14,572 nt of DNA, from contig CAMNQN010000063.1 of the NCBI GenBank assembly GCA_946549155.1, forward strand, positions 1 to 14,572. Reading direction: 5' to 3'. Every line of letters begins with the position of its first letter. Position 1 is the stretch's first letter. A program made the translations under genes and the position numbers. Source of the DNA: an uncultured Lachnospiraceae bacterium. GTDB taxonomy: Bacteria > Bacillota > Clostridia > Lachnospirales > Lachnospiraceae. Below the pieces are notes generated by a model, which worked only from the letters and a program-made list of their open reading frames with translations, ran no database searches and was not told the origin of the DNA. This document shows positions 1-7,214 of this stretch, one piece after another.

Positions 1-461
1 CAGGTAATTAACCAAACACGAACATCAATCATTTCATTACGTTGCGCTGTCAGCCGATCCATACAATATTTCTCTGCTAATTGGATAAATTCATCCGCTA
101 CAGCAACCTGACGTTCCGACTCTTCCCTACTTGCAATATAAAAATCATCATAATCGCTGGCATGGCGGATTTCTTCTGCTTCACCAATTTTTCTTCCAAT
201 CACTCTTGGAAAAATTTCAGTTTTTACATAATCTTTATTATAATTTGCCATCGCATCTTTATGACGTTTGTAGGCTTTTCCATCTAACGCATGAATAGCG
301 TTTACGGCGTGAAATATTGCATAATAAGCTCGATTGTTAGCTCCCTTATATTCATCAGCAGCTAACAATATTCTTTCTGACTTCAAATCCGACTTAGCTG
401 TCTGAATTCGATACAGCACCAGATCGTTCTTTGTCCCGATTTCCTCTTTAAGCCGCTCCAT
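1..461 (-). CDS. HEPN domain protein (COG1895/UPF0332-like), 3' end cut by window edge
   Basis: This is the downstream partner of the MNT nucleotidyltransferase gene and the presumed toxin, or RNase-like half, of a two-gene module. I translated 153 codons by hand. The frame stays open to the left edge, so the true C-terminus is not visible. The protein is mostly helical. It carries the HEPN family signature NNRAYYAIFHA at about residues 42-52, and RHASDYDDF at about 99-107, which matches the conserved R..ADY segment of COG1895-type HEPN proteins. R44-x6-H51 formally fits the Rx4-6H RNase motif, but in this family that stretch is the structural signature, so RNase activity is not proven. The start is fixed: an in-frame TAA lies three codons upstream, and GGGAG sits 9 bases before the ATG. 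It overlaps the MNT gene by 14 bp, so translation is probably coupled. An alternative is a non-toxic nucleotide-binding HEPN accessory. Confidence 0.82.
   Translation of the reverse strand, partial: MERLKEEIGTKNDLVLYRIQTAKSDLKSERILLAADEYKGANNRAYYAIFHAVNAIHALDGKAYKRHKDAMANYNKDYVKTEIFPRVIGRKIGEAEEIRHASDYDDFYIASREESERQVAVADEFIQLAEKYCMDRLTAQRNEMIDVRVWLIT
8..29 (+). repeat. Imperfect 22 bp direct repeat, copy 1 (inside the HEPN gene)
   Basis: This copy matches 1376-1397 at 20 of 22 positions in the same orientation. The core ACACGAA is shared, and the mismatches are at 13 and 23. It lies in the last visible codons of the HEPN gene, encoding the IDVRV region. The second copy overlaps the stop codon of the alpha-galactosidase gene. 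Confidence 0.45.
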
Positions 462-789
462 ACAAAATTACTCCCTCATTATTAATATTTGAGTAAAATG
501 GATAATTAGCGATCCATTTATTAAAATGTGCCTCACTTTTGGCAATGGGCTTAATATCAAGGTCATTGTCCAAATTGAAATCATAGGTCATATAAGAAAG
601 CTGCTGGCTGAATCTTTTTAATTCTAAATCCGACAAATCAAGAAGTATCATAATATCCACATCTGACTCCGGACCAAAATCCCCCCGGGCATAAGAACCA
701 TACAGAATAATTTTCCGCAGATGTATACCATAAATTTTCTTAATCTCAACAATATATTGCTCAATCAGACTTTGCATTGTGTGCGGCAT
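448..789 (-). CDS. MNT-type minimal nucleotidyltransferase (MntA-like putative antitoxin)
   Basis: This small pol-beta superfamily nucleotidyltransferase has 113 residues from the chosen start. The GSYARG...DVD motif at residues 31-45 is an exact GSx10DxD metal-binding and catalytic signature. A third acidic residue probably lies in the LDIKPI strand near residue 80. In characterised MntA/HepT pairs the MNT enzyme adds AMP to the HEPN toxin and neutralises it. I infer the same role here because the HEPN gene follows directly with a 14 bp overlap. I chose the ATG at 789 because a GAGGGGGG ribosome binding site lies 7 bases upstream. An in-frame ATG at 810 would add seven residues but has a much poorer site. 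The length is normal for stand-alone MNT proteins, which lack the larger domains of kanamycin nucleotidyltransferases. Base composition is clearly more AT-rich than the sugar and exporter genes to the right. Confidence 0.88.
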   Translation of the reverse strand: MPHTMQSLIEQYIVEIKKIYGIHLRKIILYGSYARGDFGPESDVDIMILLDLSDLELKRFSQQLSYMTYDFNLDNDLDIKPIAKSEAHFNKWIANYPFYSNINNEGVILYGAA

Positions 790-836
790 AACTATTCCCC
801 CCTCATCCATTCAAAACCAATTCTTCTGTTATTTAT

Positions 837-865
837 ATTATATCCACTCATCCATTTTTCCACAA
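837..865 (-). promoter_or_regulatory. Putative sigma-A promoter of the MNT/HEPN pair
   Basis: Read on the minus strand, a perfect TATAAT -10 box lies at 837-842. It is 17 bp from a weak TTGTGG -35 box at 860-865. The predicted start near 830 gives a leader of about 40 bases before the ATG at 789. It would also allow the alternative ATG at 810. Confidence 0.55.
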
Positions 866-1392
866 CCAGATTTTCTATATAAATAGCAAACCATACATCT
901 GCCGCTAAAATTAACCATCATTTCCGCCATATCCATAATATTACATACGCTATTCTCACTTTCCGTATAAGCTACGAGCTGGTGCCCATCTTCCAGTTAA
1001 TGTACCAAGAAAACTGCACCATGGATCATGAGGGACGGCAGATTCCAAATTAAAATTCTTGTAATGATCAGGACGCAGCAAATATTTGCTCGTGCATAAG
1101 CTGATCGTATAATGGCAAATACTGAGTCAAAAAATGGCATTTCTTCTAAATTCCTACCGTTTTCCTATCTTCGCCATTACGTTGTTGGCTTATTAAAAGC
1201 AAAATAGTTGTTATCGGGCATGTTATTTTTAAGAAAGCGCCGATTTCGGAAATCTTGTGCTCCTGTTTTTGCGCAGAAACTGAAGCTCTGGACAAAATGG
1301 GAGCCCTGGTATACATGTTCGGCAGAATTATTTAAAGCCAGCCAGAATACAGCAGGATGAGTCGGGGCCTGATACTTAACAAAACACGAATA
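866..1392. other. Region without an intact gene; possible decayed coding fragments
   Basis: No complete gene is supported between the MNT promoter and the alpha-galactosidase stop. On the minus strand several short open stretches look like coding remnants. A 71-codon frame at 1177-1392 follows the alpha-galactosidase stop in its own frame. A frame of about 55 codons covers roughly 968-1130 and ends near the sequence GRWAPARSLYGK. A further frame covers about 846-990. Stops and frame changes interrupt them and I recognise no family. The region is AT-richer than the sugar operon. I see no tRNA, no insertion-sequence ends and no good intrinsic terminator for the sugar operon. Confidence 0.4.
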
Positions 1393-1397
1393 TCAAT
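1376..1397 (+). repeat. Imperfect 22 bp direct repeat, copy 2 (at the alpha-galactosidase stop codon)
   Basis: This is the partner of the repeat at 8-29, 1368 bp away. The two copies bracket the MNT/HEPN module and the degenerate spacer. The repeat may be a duplication scar, a remnant of a second HEPN 3' end, or chance in AT-rich DNA. Confidence 0.45.
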
Positions 1398-3603
1398 TTT
1401 TTTGCTCTATGATCACCATGTAGGAATCATAGTTGCACTCCGGCTTCGGAAGCACCATTCCTCCCTGCATCAGTGCTTTGCCGGAATACTCCTTCCCCTC
1501 CAGCACGTATACGCCATGTTCCTGGAGCCCTTTCCATTTTACCCGCAGCCCCTTTGGATTTGCATGCAGGTCTGTATATACGACGCTCAGGGAAGCACAT
1601 GTCTTATCCTCCGACACGTAGCTCCAGGCAGTAAAATCGCTGTTCTCAAAGGGAGAGGTCAAACGGTAATAGCTGCCGTTCCGGAAAAGATCAGAATATT
1701 CCTGATACCGTTCAATCTGTCGTTTTGCCTCCGCCTGATCCTCCCCGTCCAGCTTTTCCAAATCAAGCTCATAGCCGAAGGCCCCCTGCATGGCACAGAT
1801 TCCTCTGGTCTTAAAGGGAGTTACCCGGCCATTCTGATGATTCGGGCACACGGAGACATGGGCGGATACGGAGGACATCGGATACCCGAAGGAGGTGCCG
1901 TATTGGATGCGGAGACGCTCAATGGCATCCGTATTATCGCTGCACCAGGTCTGGGGCGCGTAGTAGAGGAAACCGGCATCGAACCGGCCGCCTCCGCCGC
2001 TGCACCCCTCCAGAAGCACTCTGGGATGACGGGTAACGAACTCCTCCAGGATCTCATACAACCCCAGAACATAGCGGTGCCGGAGCGCTCCCTGGCTCTG
2101 GGAGGGGTCGGCTGCGCTTCCCACGCTTTCTATGCTGCGGTTCATATCCCATTTCACATATTCGATGTTCGCGTTATTCAGAAGATGATCCACATTGGTT
2201 TTTATATAATCCCTGACATCCTTTCTGGTAAGATCCAGCACCAGCTGATTCCTTCCCCGGTTCGGCGTCCTCCCGGGGACCTGAAAGGCCCAGTCTGGAT
2301 GGGCACGGTAGAGATCGCTGTCCTCAGAGACCATCTCCGGCTCCATCCAGATGCCGAATTTCAGTCCCAGACCATTTACCTTTTCCGCCATTTCCTTCAT
2401 GGAGCAGCCCAGCTTCGTCTCATTTACCTTCCAGTCTCCCAACCCGGAATTATCATCATCCCGCTTGCCAAACCAGCCGTCATCTAAAACCAGCATATCC
2501 AGCCCTAACCGGGAGGCCTGCCGGGCAATGCCGGAGAGCTTTTCCTGATTAAAGTTGAAATAAGTAGCTTCCCAGTTATTCACCAGCACAGGCCGCTTCC
2601 TGTCCTTCCACCAGCTTCGGATCAGGTTTTTACGGTAGGCCGCAGACAGGCTCTGGGACAGGTCGGTAAGCCCCCGGTCCGTGTAGAGCACGGCAGCTTC
2701 CGGTGTGACAAAACGCTCTCCACCCTTTAATTCCCAGATAAATTCGTCATCGTCCAGCCCGCATACCAGGCGGGTCATGTCAAACTGATCCTTTTCCACC
2801 TGAATCTTAAAGCCTCCGCTGTAAAGCAGAACCACGCCCCAGCACCCGCCAAAATCCTCTGTGGCAGCTTTTTCACAGAGAATCACAAAGGGATTCTGTT
2901 GATGGCTGGAGGTTCCCCGTATGCTGCCGATTTCCGAAATGCCATGAAATACGGACCTGCGCTCAAACTGCCGCTCGCAGGCATGTTTTCCATAAAAATG
3001 GATCAAGTCCAGATCCCCCTCCGGGAAGTCAAAGCTGGCGCTCATGGCCCTCTTCACTTCCAGAATCTTCCCGCCTCTGTTCTCGATCACAGCAGCCCGG
3101 GTGATCAGTCCCGCTTTCTCAAATACACCGTAATAAAGCGTCACGTAAATTTCCTCATACAGATCCTTTAACACAATCTCCAGCGTTTCCACTGTTCTGT
3201 GAGCAGCCGCGGCTTCACTCTCCGCCTCAAAGAATGCCGGAAGTCCGGGCAAACCGTATTTTCCCGGATAAATCTTATGGGAATCGTAGCGCAAATCCAG
3301 ACCGGGGACCTCCCCCTTCCAGCCTGCCTTCAGAGCTTTTACCCGGTAATCCCCATTTCCGTGAACCGGATATTCCAGCGGGTAATAATCCATGGAATAG
3401 GTGCGGTCCTCCACCACATCGCCGGGCTGTCCGCAAAATCCGTGATCCTCCGGCACGATCAAATAGGAAAAATCGGTCTCGTCCGCCGGCCCGCCGAAAT
3501 AAGTATGAAGAAGTATTCCGTGGCCATCCACCTTCATCTGATAGGTACTTTTTTCTGTCTGAAGCGTAAATACTTTCCTGGTTTCATCATATCTGATTGC
3601 CAT
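1393..3603 (-). CDS. Alpha-galactosidase, glycoside hydrolase family 36
   Basis: This is a cytoplasmic retaining enzyme that removes terminal alpha-1,6-galactose from raffinose, stachyose or melibiose. The 736 residues are the usual length for bacterial GH36 enzymes, and no signal peptide is present. The N-terminal beta-sandwich covers about 1-310 and the TIM barrel about 330-650, followed by a C-terminal beta domain. Active-site landmarks are LDDGWFG (372-378), KWDMNR with nucleophile D486, CSGGGGRFD (534-542) and SDNTDAIERL with acid/base D556. The 70-residue spacing between the two catalytic acids fits characterised GH36 enzymes. It is the last gene of the sugar operon, 52 bp after the GH13 gene, and should act on imported oligosaccharide. 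The ribosome binding site is modest: AAGAAG sits close to the ATG and AGGAAGG about 14 bases away. The frame stays open for 71 codons beyond the TGA, but the protein already ends where the family usually does. Confidence 0.95.
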   Translation of the reverse strand: MAIRYDETRKVFTLQTEKSTYQMKVDGHGILLHTYFGGPADETDFSYLIVPEDHGFCGQPGDVVEDRTYSMDYYPLEYPVHGNGDYRVKALKAGWKGEVPGLDLRYDSHKIYPGKYGLPGLPAFFEAESEAAAAHRTVETLEIVLKDLYEEIYVTLYYGVFEKAGLITRAAVIENRGGKILEVKRAMSASFDFPEGDLDLIHFYGKHACERQFERRSVFHGISEIGSIRGTSSHQQNPFVILCEKAATEDFGGCWGVVLLYSGGFKIQVEKDQFDMTRLVCGLDDDEFIWELKGGERFVTPEAAVLYTDRGLTDLSQSLSAAYRKNLIRSWWKDRKRPVLVNNWEATYFNFNQEKLSGIARQASRLGLDMLVLDDGWFGKRDDDNSGLGDWKVNETKLGCSMKEMAEKVNGLGLKFGIWMEPEMVSEDSDLYRAHPDWAFQVPGRTPNRGRNQLVLDLTRKDVRDYIKTNVDHLLNNANIEYVKWDMNRSIESVGSAADPSQSQGALRHRYVLGLYEILEEFVTRHPRVLLEGCSGGGGRFDAGFLYYAPQTWCSDNTDAIERLRIQYGTSFGYPMSSVSAHVSVCPNHQNGRVTPFKTRGICAMQGAFGYELDLEKLDGEDQAEAKRQIERYQEYSDLFRNGSYYRLTSPFENSDFTAWSYVSEDKTCASLSVVYTDLHANPKGLRVKWKGLQEHGVYVLEGKEYSGKALMQGGMVLPKPECNYDSYMVIIEQKN

Positions 3604-3655
3604 ATGCTTCTTCTGTTCCTTCCTGAAATAATATGACTGTCAAACCACCGGTTCC

Positions 3656-5455
3656 TTACACCAGCCAAAGATATTCGTAAGGTCCCAGCAATACCTGATT
3701 ATTATAGGAACGAATCGGCCTTCCTGTCAAGAGATCCTGCATTTCACCCGGGAGGCCGAACCAGTTAAACCGGTTCGCATCCACCCATTGTTCCTTCTCT
3801 GAGAAGTTGGCAAGAACCATCATTTTATTCTCTTTGTGAAAGCCGAACACAGACTGATTTCCCAAATCTACCGGTTCCGATTTCACATCGGAGCGAAAAT
3901 AGGGGCAGCCCTTGCGAATCCCGATCATCTTTTTGATTCCTTTGTAGATCATTCCCTGAACCGTGCCGGAATCGTACCTTCTTTCGGCAGCCTCCCAGTC
4001 CATGCTTCCTCTGTGAAGCCAGCGGGAATCCCCGGCATTTTTCCGGTTATTCTTATAGCTCCAGTCATTGAGCTGCCCAATCTCATCCCCGCTGTAAAAC
4101 AGCGGAATTCCCGTGTAGGAAATTATAATGGAATTCAACAGCAGGATGCGTTTTACCGCCTGCTCGATTTTATAATTATGTTTTTCCTTCAGCGCCTGCT
4201 CCAGCCCGCACATGGAAGCAAACGTCCCGCTGTTTCTGGCATCCCGGGTCACCGGGTTAAACTCATACAGTTCTCCCACAGAAAAGCTGCCGGGATACCG
4301 TCCTTCCATAAACTGGATCATAAACTGCTTGTGGGCCTCCGGATCAAATCCCAGCTCCCGGAGAATCCCATTTTCAAATCCCCATCCGATATCATCATGA
4401 CATCTTCCGTAATTGATCCACACCCCGTCGGCCGGTACTCCATAATCCCTGGAAAGAGACCGTTCCATCAAACGCACGTCCCTGGTAGCCAGGGAATTCC
4501 ACAGCAGCACCATCAGGGAAGCATTATACATTACATTGCACTCTTTCTCCTCAGACGTGCCAAAATACTTCACGATCTCATGAGGCTCCACAATAGCCTC
4601 TCCCAGAAAGATTACGGAGGGACACACCTCCTTTATGATGGCATACAGCATCCGCAGCAGCGTATGCACCTTCGGATGATTCATGCAGCTGGTCCCCGGT
4701 TCCTTCCACATATAGGGAATGGCATCCAATCGAAAGATGTCGATCCCTTTATTTGCCAGGGTCAAAAGCACCTCTGTAATCTTATTAAACACCTGGGGAT
4801 TCGCGTAGTTCAAATCCCACTGAAATTCATAAAAACGGGTCATCACGTATTGATCCAGATCCGGATAATAGGTAAAGTTTCCGGGCGCTACCTCCGGAAA
4901 AATCTCCGTCATGGTACGCTCATATTCCGCGGGCATGGAGCCGTCGGGGAATACATGATACATATCGTCGTAGTCATGATTTCCCTTCCTCCATTCCTCC
5001 GCCCAGACGTGTTCCTTGGCCGTATGGTTCAAAACAAAATCGATGCAGGTACGAATCCCCTTCTTTTTCAGAAGCCGTACCACCTTCTCCAGCTGCCGCA
5101 TACTGCCCAGCCGCTGGTCCACTTCCAGGTAATCGGACACCGCATAGCCGCCGTCATTATTACCCTCCCGGGTTTTCAAAAGAGGCATAAAATGTACATA
5201 GGTGATTCCCAGCTCTGCCAGATAATCGATCTTTTCCTCAAAGCCATACAGATCCCTGGAGAAGCGGTCCACGTAGAGCATCATGCCCACCATTTTCTCA
5301 GAAAGATACCAGTCGTCTCCCTCGGCATCCTGTTTTTTCAGTTCCGGCGTCCGCTCCTTTTTTGCCTTTTCAATGATTTCCATCAGCTGCCCGTACCGGT
5401 AATCTGTCAGCTCATTATGTCCATATAATTCATAATAACTTTGTTTTACATCCAT
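3656..5455 (-). CDS. GH13 subfamily-4 glucosidase/glucansucrase (amylosucrase or sucrose hydrolase type)
   Basis: This 599-residue cytoplasmic enzyme is predicted to act on sucrose. It would either hydrolyse it or transfer its glucosyl unit to a glucan or other acceptor. GH13 motifs are in order: DGGYAV (101-106), DFVLNH (139-144), FRLDAIPYMW with nucleophile D244, FLGEA with acid/base E286, and RCHDDIGW with transition-state D354. The GTSCMNHPKVH stretch after the nucleophile, and D101 with R478 (DSRWLHR), match amylosucrase. There the equivalent Asp144-Arg509 pair closes the sucrose pocket. These features distinguish it from oligo-1,6-glucosidases and from GH13_18 sucrose phosphorylases. 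It is shorter than the Neisseria enzyme (636 residues), mainly at the helical N-terminus. It lies 29 bp after the permease gene, with AGGGG 8 bases before the ATG. Together with the alpha-galactosidase it would complete raffinose breakdown. Polymerase versus hydrolase activity cannot be decided from sequence by eye. Confidence 0.88.
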   Translation of the reverse strand: MDVKQSYYELYGHNELTDYRYGQLMEIIEKAKKERTPELKKQDAEGDDWYLSEKMVGMMLYVDRFSRDLYGFEEKIDYLAELGITYVHFMPLLKTREGNNDGGYAVSDYLEVDQRLGSMRQLEKVVRLLKKKGIRTCIDFVLNHTAKEHVWAEEWRKGNHDYDDMYHVFPDGSMPAEYERTMTEIFPEVAPGNFTYYPDLDQYVMTRFYEFQWDLNYANPQVFNKITEVLLTLANKGIDIFRLDAIPYMWKEPGTSCMNHPKVHTLLRMLYAIIKEVCPSVIFLGEAIVEPHEIVKYFGTSEEKECNVMYNASLMVLLWNSLATRDVRLMERSLSRDYGVPADGVWINYGRCHDDIGWGFENGILRELGFDPEAHKQFMIQFMEGRYPGSFSVGELYEFNPVTRDARNSGTFASMCGLEQALKEKHNYKIEQAVKRILLLNSIIISYTGIPLFYSGDEIGQLNDWSYKNNRKNAGDSRWLHRGSMDWEAAERRYDSGTVQGMIYKGIKKMIGIRKGCPYFRSDVKSEPVDLGNQSVFGFHKENKMMVLANFSEKEQWVDANRFNWFGLPGEMQDLLTGRPIRSYNNQVLLGPYEYLWLV

Positions 5456-5484
5456 CTGAGAATCCCCTTTACTTCCAGTCTTTC

Positions 5485-6336
5485 TTATTTTACGGCCCCG
5501 TTTACCACACCGTTGAGAATCTGTTTCTGGCAGACGATATAAAACAGCAAAATCGGCAGCAATGCCAGCAGGTAGGAGGCAAAAGCCAGATTATAATTGG
5601 TGCCGAACTGCGTCTGGAAATTCAGCTGGGCCAGCGGCAGGGTATTTACGCCGGTGCCGGACATGATCACCAGGGAAGTCATAACATCGTTCCAGGCACT
5701 CATGGCCGTCAGCACCGCCACTGTGGCATGCATCGGCTTCATAATGGGGAATACGATGGACCAGTAGGTTTTCCAGGTGGTGGCCCCGTCCACTCTTGCC
5801 GCCTCCTCCAGCGCAATCGGAATGTTGGTCAGATAGCCTTTGTACAGCATCAGGTTCAGCGGCATAAAAAATACCGTATACAGAATAATCACGCCCACCC
5901 GGTTTGCGATTCCCAGCGCGGCGGTTTCCTTCACCACCGGCATCATCAAAATCGCAAAGGGAACGAACATGCCGCTGACGATATACAGATACACAAAGCT
6001 GTAGAATTTGCTGCTCTTCATGCTGCGCCCGACGGCATAGCCTGCCAGGCTGTGAATAACGATGGCCAGTACAACGGTAATTCCTGTGATCATCACGCTG
6101 TTGCCCAGAGAGTTCCAAAAATCCGTGACTCTCATGGCCTCCGCAAAATTGCTGAAGCTCCACTGTGCCGGGAAGGAGAGGGCCCCTGCAATGTCATTGG
6201 TCATCTCTGAGGGCTGCTTGAAAGCGATAATCACAGCCATATATAAGGGAAAAAAGATGGTCAGGCAGCCAATCACCAGCAGAATTGTAGCCGCCCAGTT
6301 AACCTCTCTTGTCTGTTTATTCGTTGAACGCTTCAT
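5485..6336 (-). CDS. Sugar ABC transporter permease, MalG/MsmG-like
   Basis: This is a membrane subunit of a carbohydrate-uptake (CUT1-type) ABC importer with 283 residues. The first membrane helix is at about 14-38, and hydrophobic segments follow near 78-103, 112-133, 146-164, 203-226 and 250-270, giving six helices. The EAA loop, which docks the ATPase, is EEAARVDGATTWKTYW at 177-192 followed by FPIMKP. The start ATG overlaps the stop of the upstream permease gene in an ATGA junction, so the two are translationally coupled. The neighbouring binding protein, permease and two glycosidases suggest raffinose-family sugars as substrate. The ATPase subunit is not encoded in this window. Confidence 0.93.
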   Translation of the reverse strand: MKRSTNKQTREVNWAATILLVIGCLTIFFPLYMAVIIAFKQPSEMTNDIAGALSFPAQWSFSNFAEAMRVTDFWNSLGNSVMITGITVVLAIVIHSLAGYAVGRSMKSSKFYSFVYLYIVSGMFVPFAILMMPVVKETAALGIANRVGVIILYTVFFMPLNLMLYKGYLTNIPIALEEAARVDGATTWKTYWSIVFPIMKPMHATVAVLTAMSAWNDVMTSLVIMSGTGVNTLPLAQLNFQTQFGTNYNLAFASYLLALLPILLFYIVCQKQILNGVVNGAVK

Positions 6337-7214
6337 AACTGCTCCTCCTTTTTCCCTGTCACAATCAGCTGAAAGACGGAAATCGCCACAATTACCACGA
6401 AAAACAGTACCGCATTGGCGCTCTGGAAGCCAAACTGTCCGCCGCTCATACCGTTATTGTAGATCAGATAGGAAATGGATTCCGTACTCTGAGACGGCCC
6501 GCCCTTGGTCAGCGCCATTACCTGATCGAATACCATCAGAAAATTCTTCATGGAAAGCACCATATTGATGGAAAAGAAAGGAACGATCAGGGGGAAGGTC
6601 AGACTCCAGAATTTCTTCCAGCCGTACACACCGTCAATCGAACCCGCCTCGTACACATCCTCCGGCACAGTCTGCAGTCCCGAGATATAAATAATGGTAT
6701 TCATGGCGATAGCCTGCCAGCAGCCCACCACTACGATAGCCATCCAGGCCTTGCCGGTGCTGGAAAGCATACTGCTGCTGAGCCATTCAATTCCCAGATT
6801 CTGGCCGACAGCAGGAAGGATATAGGTGAAAATAAAGCTGAAGATATAGCCCACTACCAATCCTCCCAGCACATTGGGAATAAAATAAATGCCGCGCAGC
6901 ACACTCTTTCCCTTAATCTTGCTGTTCAGGCCCAACGCCAGAATCAGGCTGATCACATTGGTAATTACCGTCCCTGCCAAAGCGTATTTAAAGGTAAACA
7001 GATAAGATTTTCCCACACGGGCATCGGTAAATAAATCCCGGTAGTTGCGCAGACCCACCCAATCGTAGGAACCGTACCCCTTAAAGTTGGTAAAGCTGTA
7101 AATAAAGCCCTGAATCAGCGGCAGTGTATTAAACAGGAAAAACAGGATCACCACCGGAATGGTAATCAGCAGAAAGGTACGCTTTCTGTCCTGTGCGCCC
7201 CTTGATAATTTCAT
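6333..7214 (-). CDS. Sugar ABC transporter permease, MalF/MsmF-like
   Basis: This is the second membrane subunit of the same importer, with 293 residues from the chosen start. It has a basic N-terminus, a first helix at about 14-40, and five further hydrophobic segments ending near 266-285. The EAA loop is EDVYEAGSIDGVYGWKKFW at 185-203. The C-terminal ALTKGGPSQSTE stretch (234-245) is typical of MalF-type CUT1 permeases. I start it at the ATG at 7214, which overlaps the binding-protein stop as TGATG and has a GGAGGAG site upstream. The open frame continues to 7304, but those 30 residues are arginine-rich, lie inside the binding-protein gene and look non-coding. Confidence 0.93.
   Translation of the reverse strand: MKLSRGAQDRKRTFLLITIPVVILFFLFNTLPLIQGFIYSFTNFKGYGSYDWVGLRNYRDLFTDARVGKSYLFTFKYALAGTVITNVISLILALGLNSKIKGKSVLRGIYFIPNVLGGLVVGYIFSFIFTYILPAVGQNLGIEWLSSSMLSSTGKAWMAIVVVGCWQAIAMNTIIYISGLQTVPEDVYEAGSIDGVYGWKKFWSLTFPLIVPFFSINMVLSMKNFLMVFDQVMALTKGGPSQSTESISYLIYNNGMSGGQFGFQSANAVLFFVVIVAISVFQLIVTGKKEEQL

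Noticed and set aside
1357..2487. Long plus-strand open frame opposite the alpha-galactosidase gene
   Set aside because: It is antisense to a clear GH36 gene with all catalytic motifs, has no family features, and arises from the GC-rich codon pattern of the real gene.
3836..5428. 530-codon plus-strand open frame opposite the GH13 gene
   Set aside because: It is complementary to a complete GH13 enzyme and its translation has no recognisable domain.
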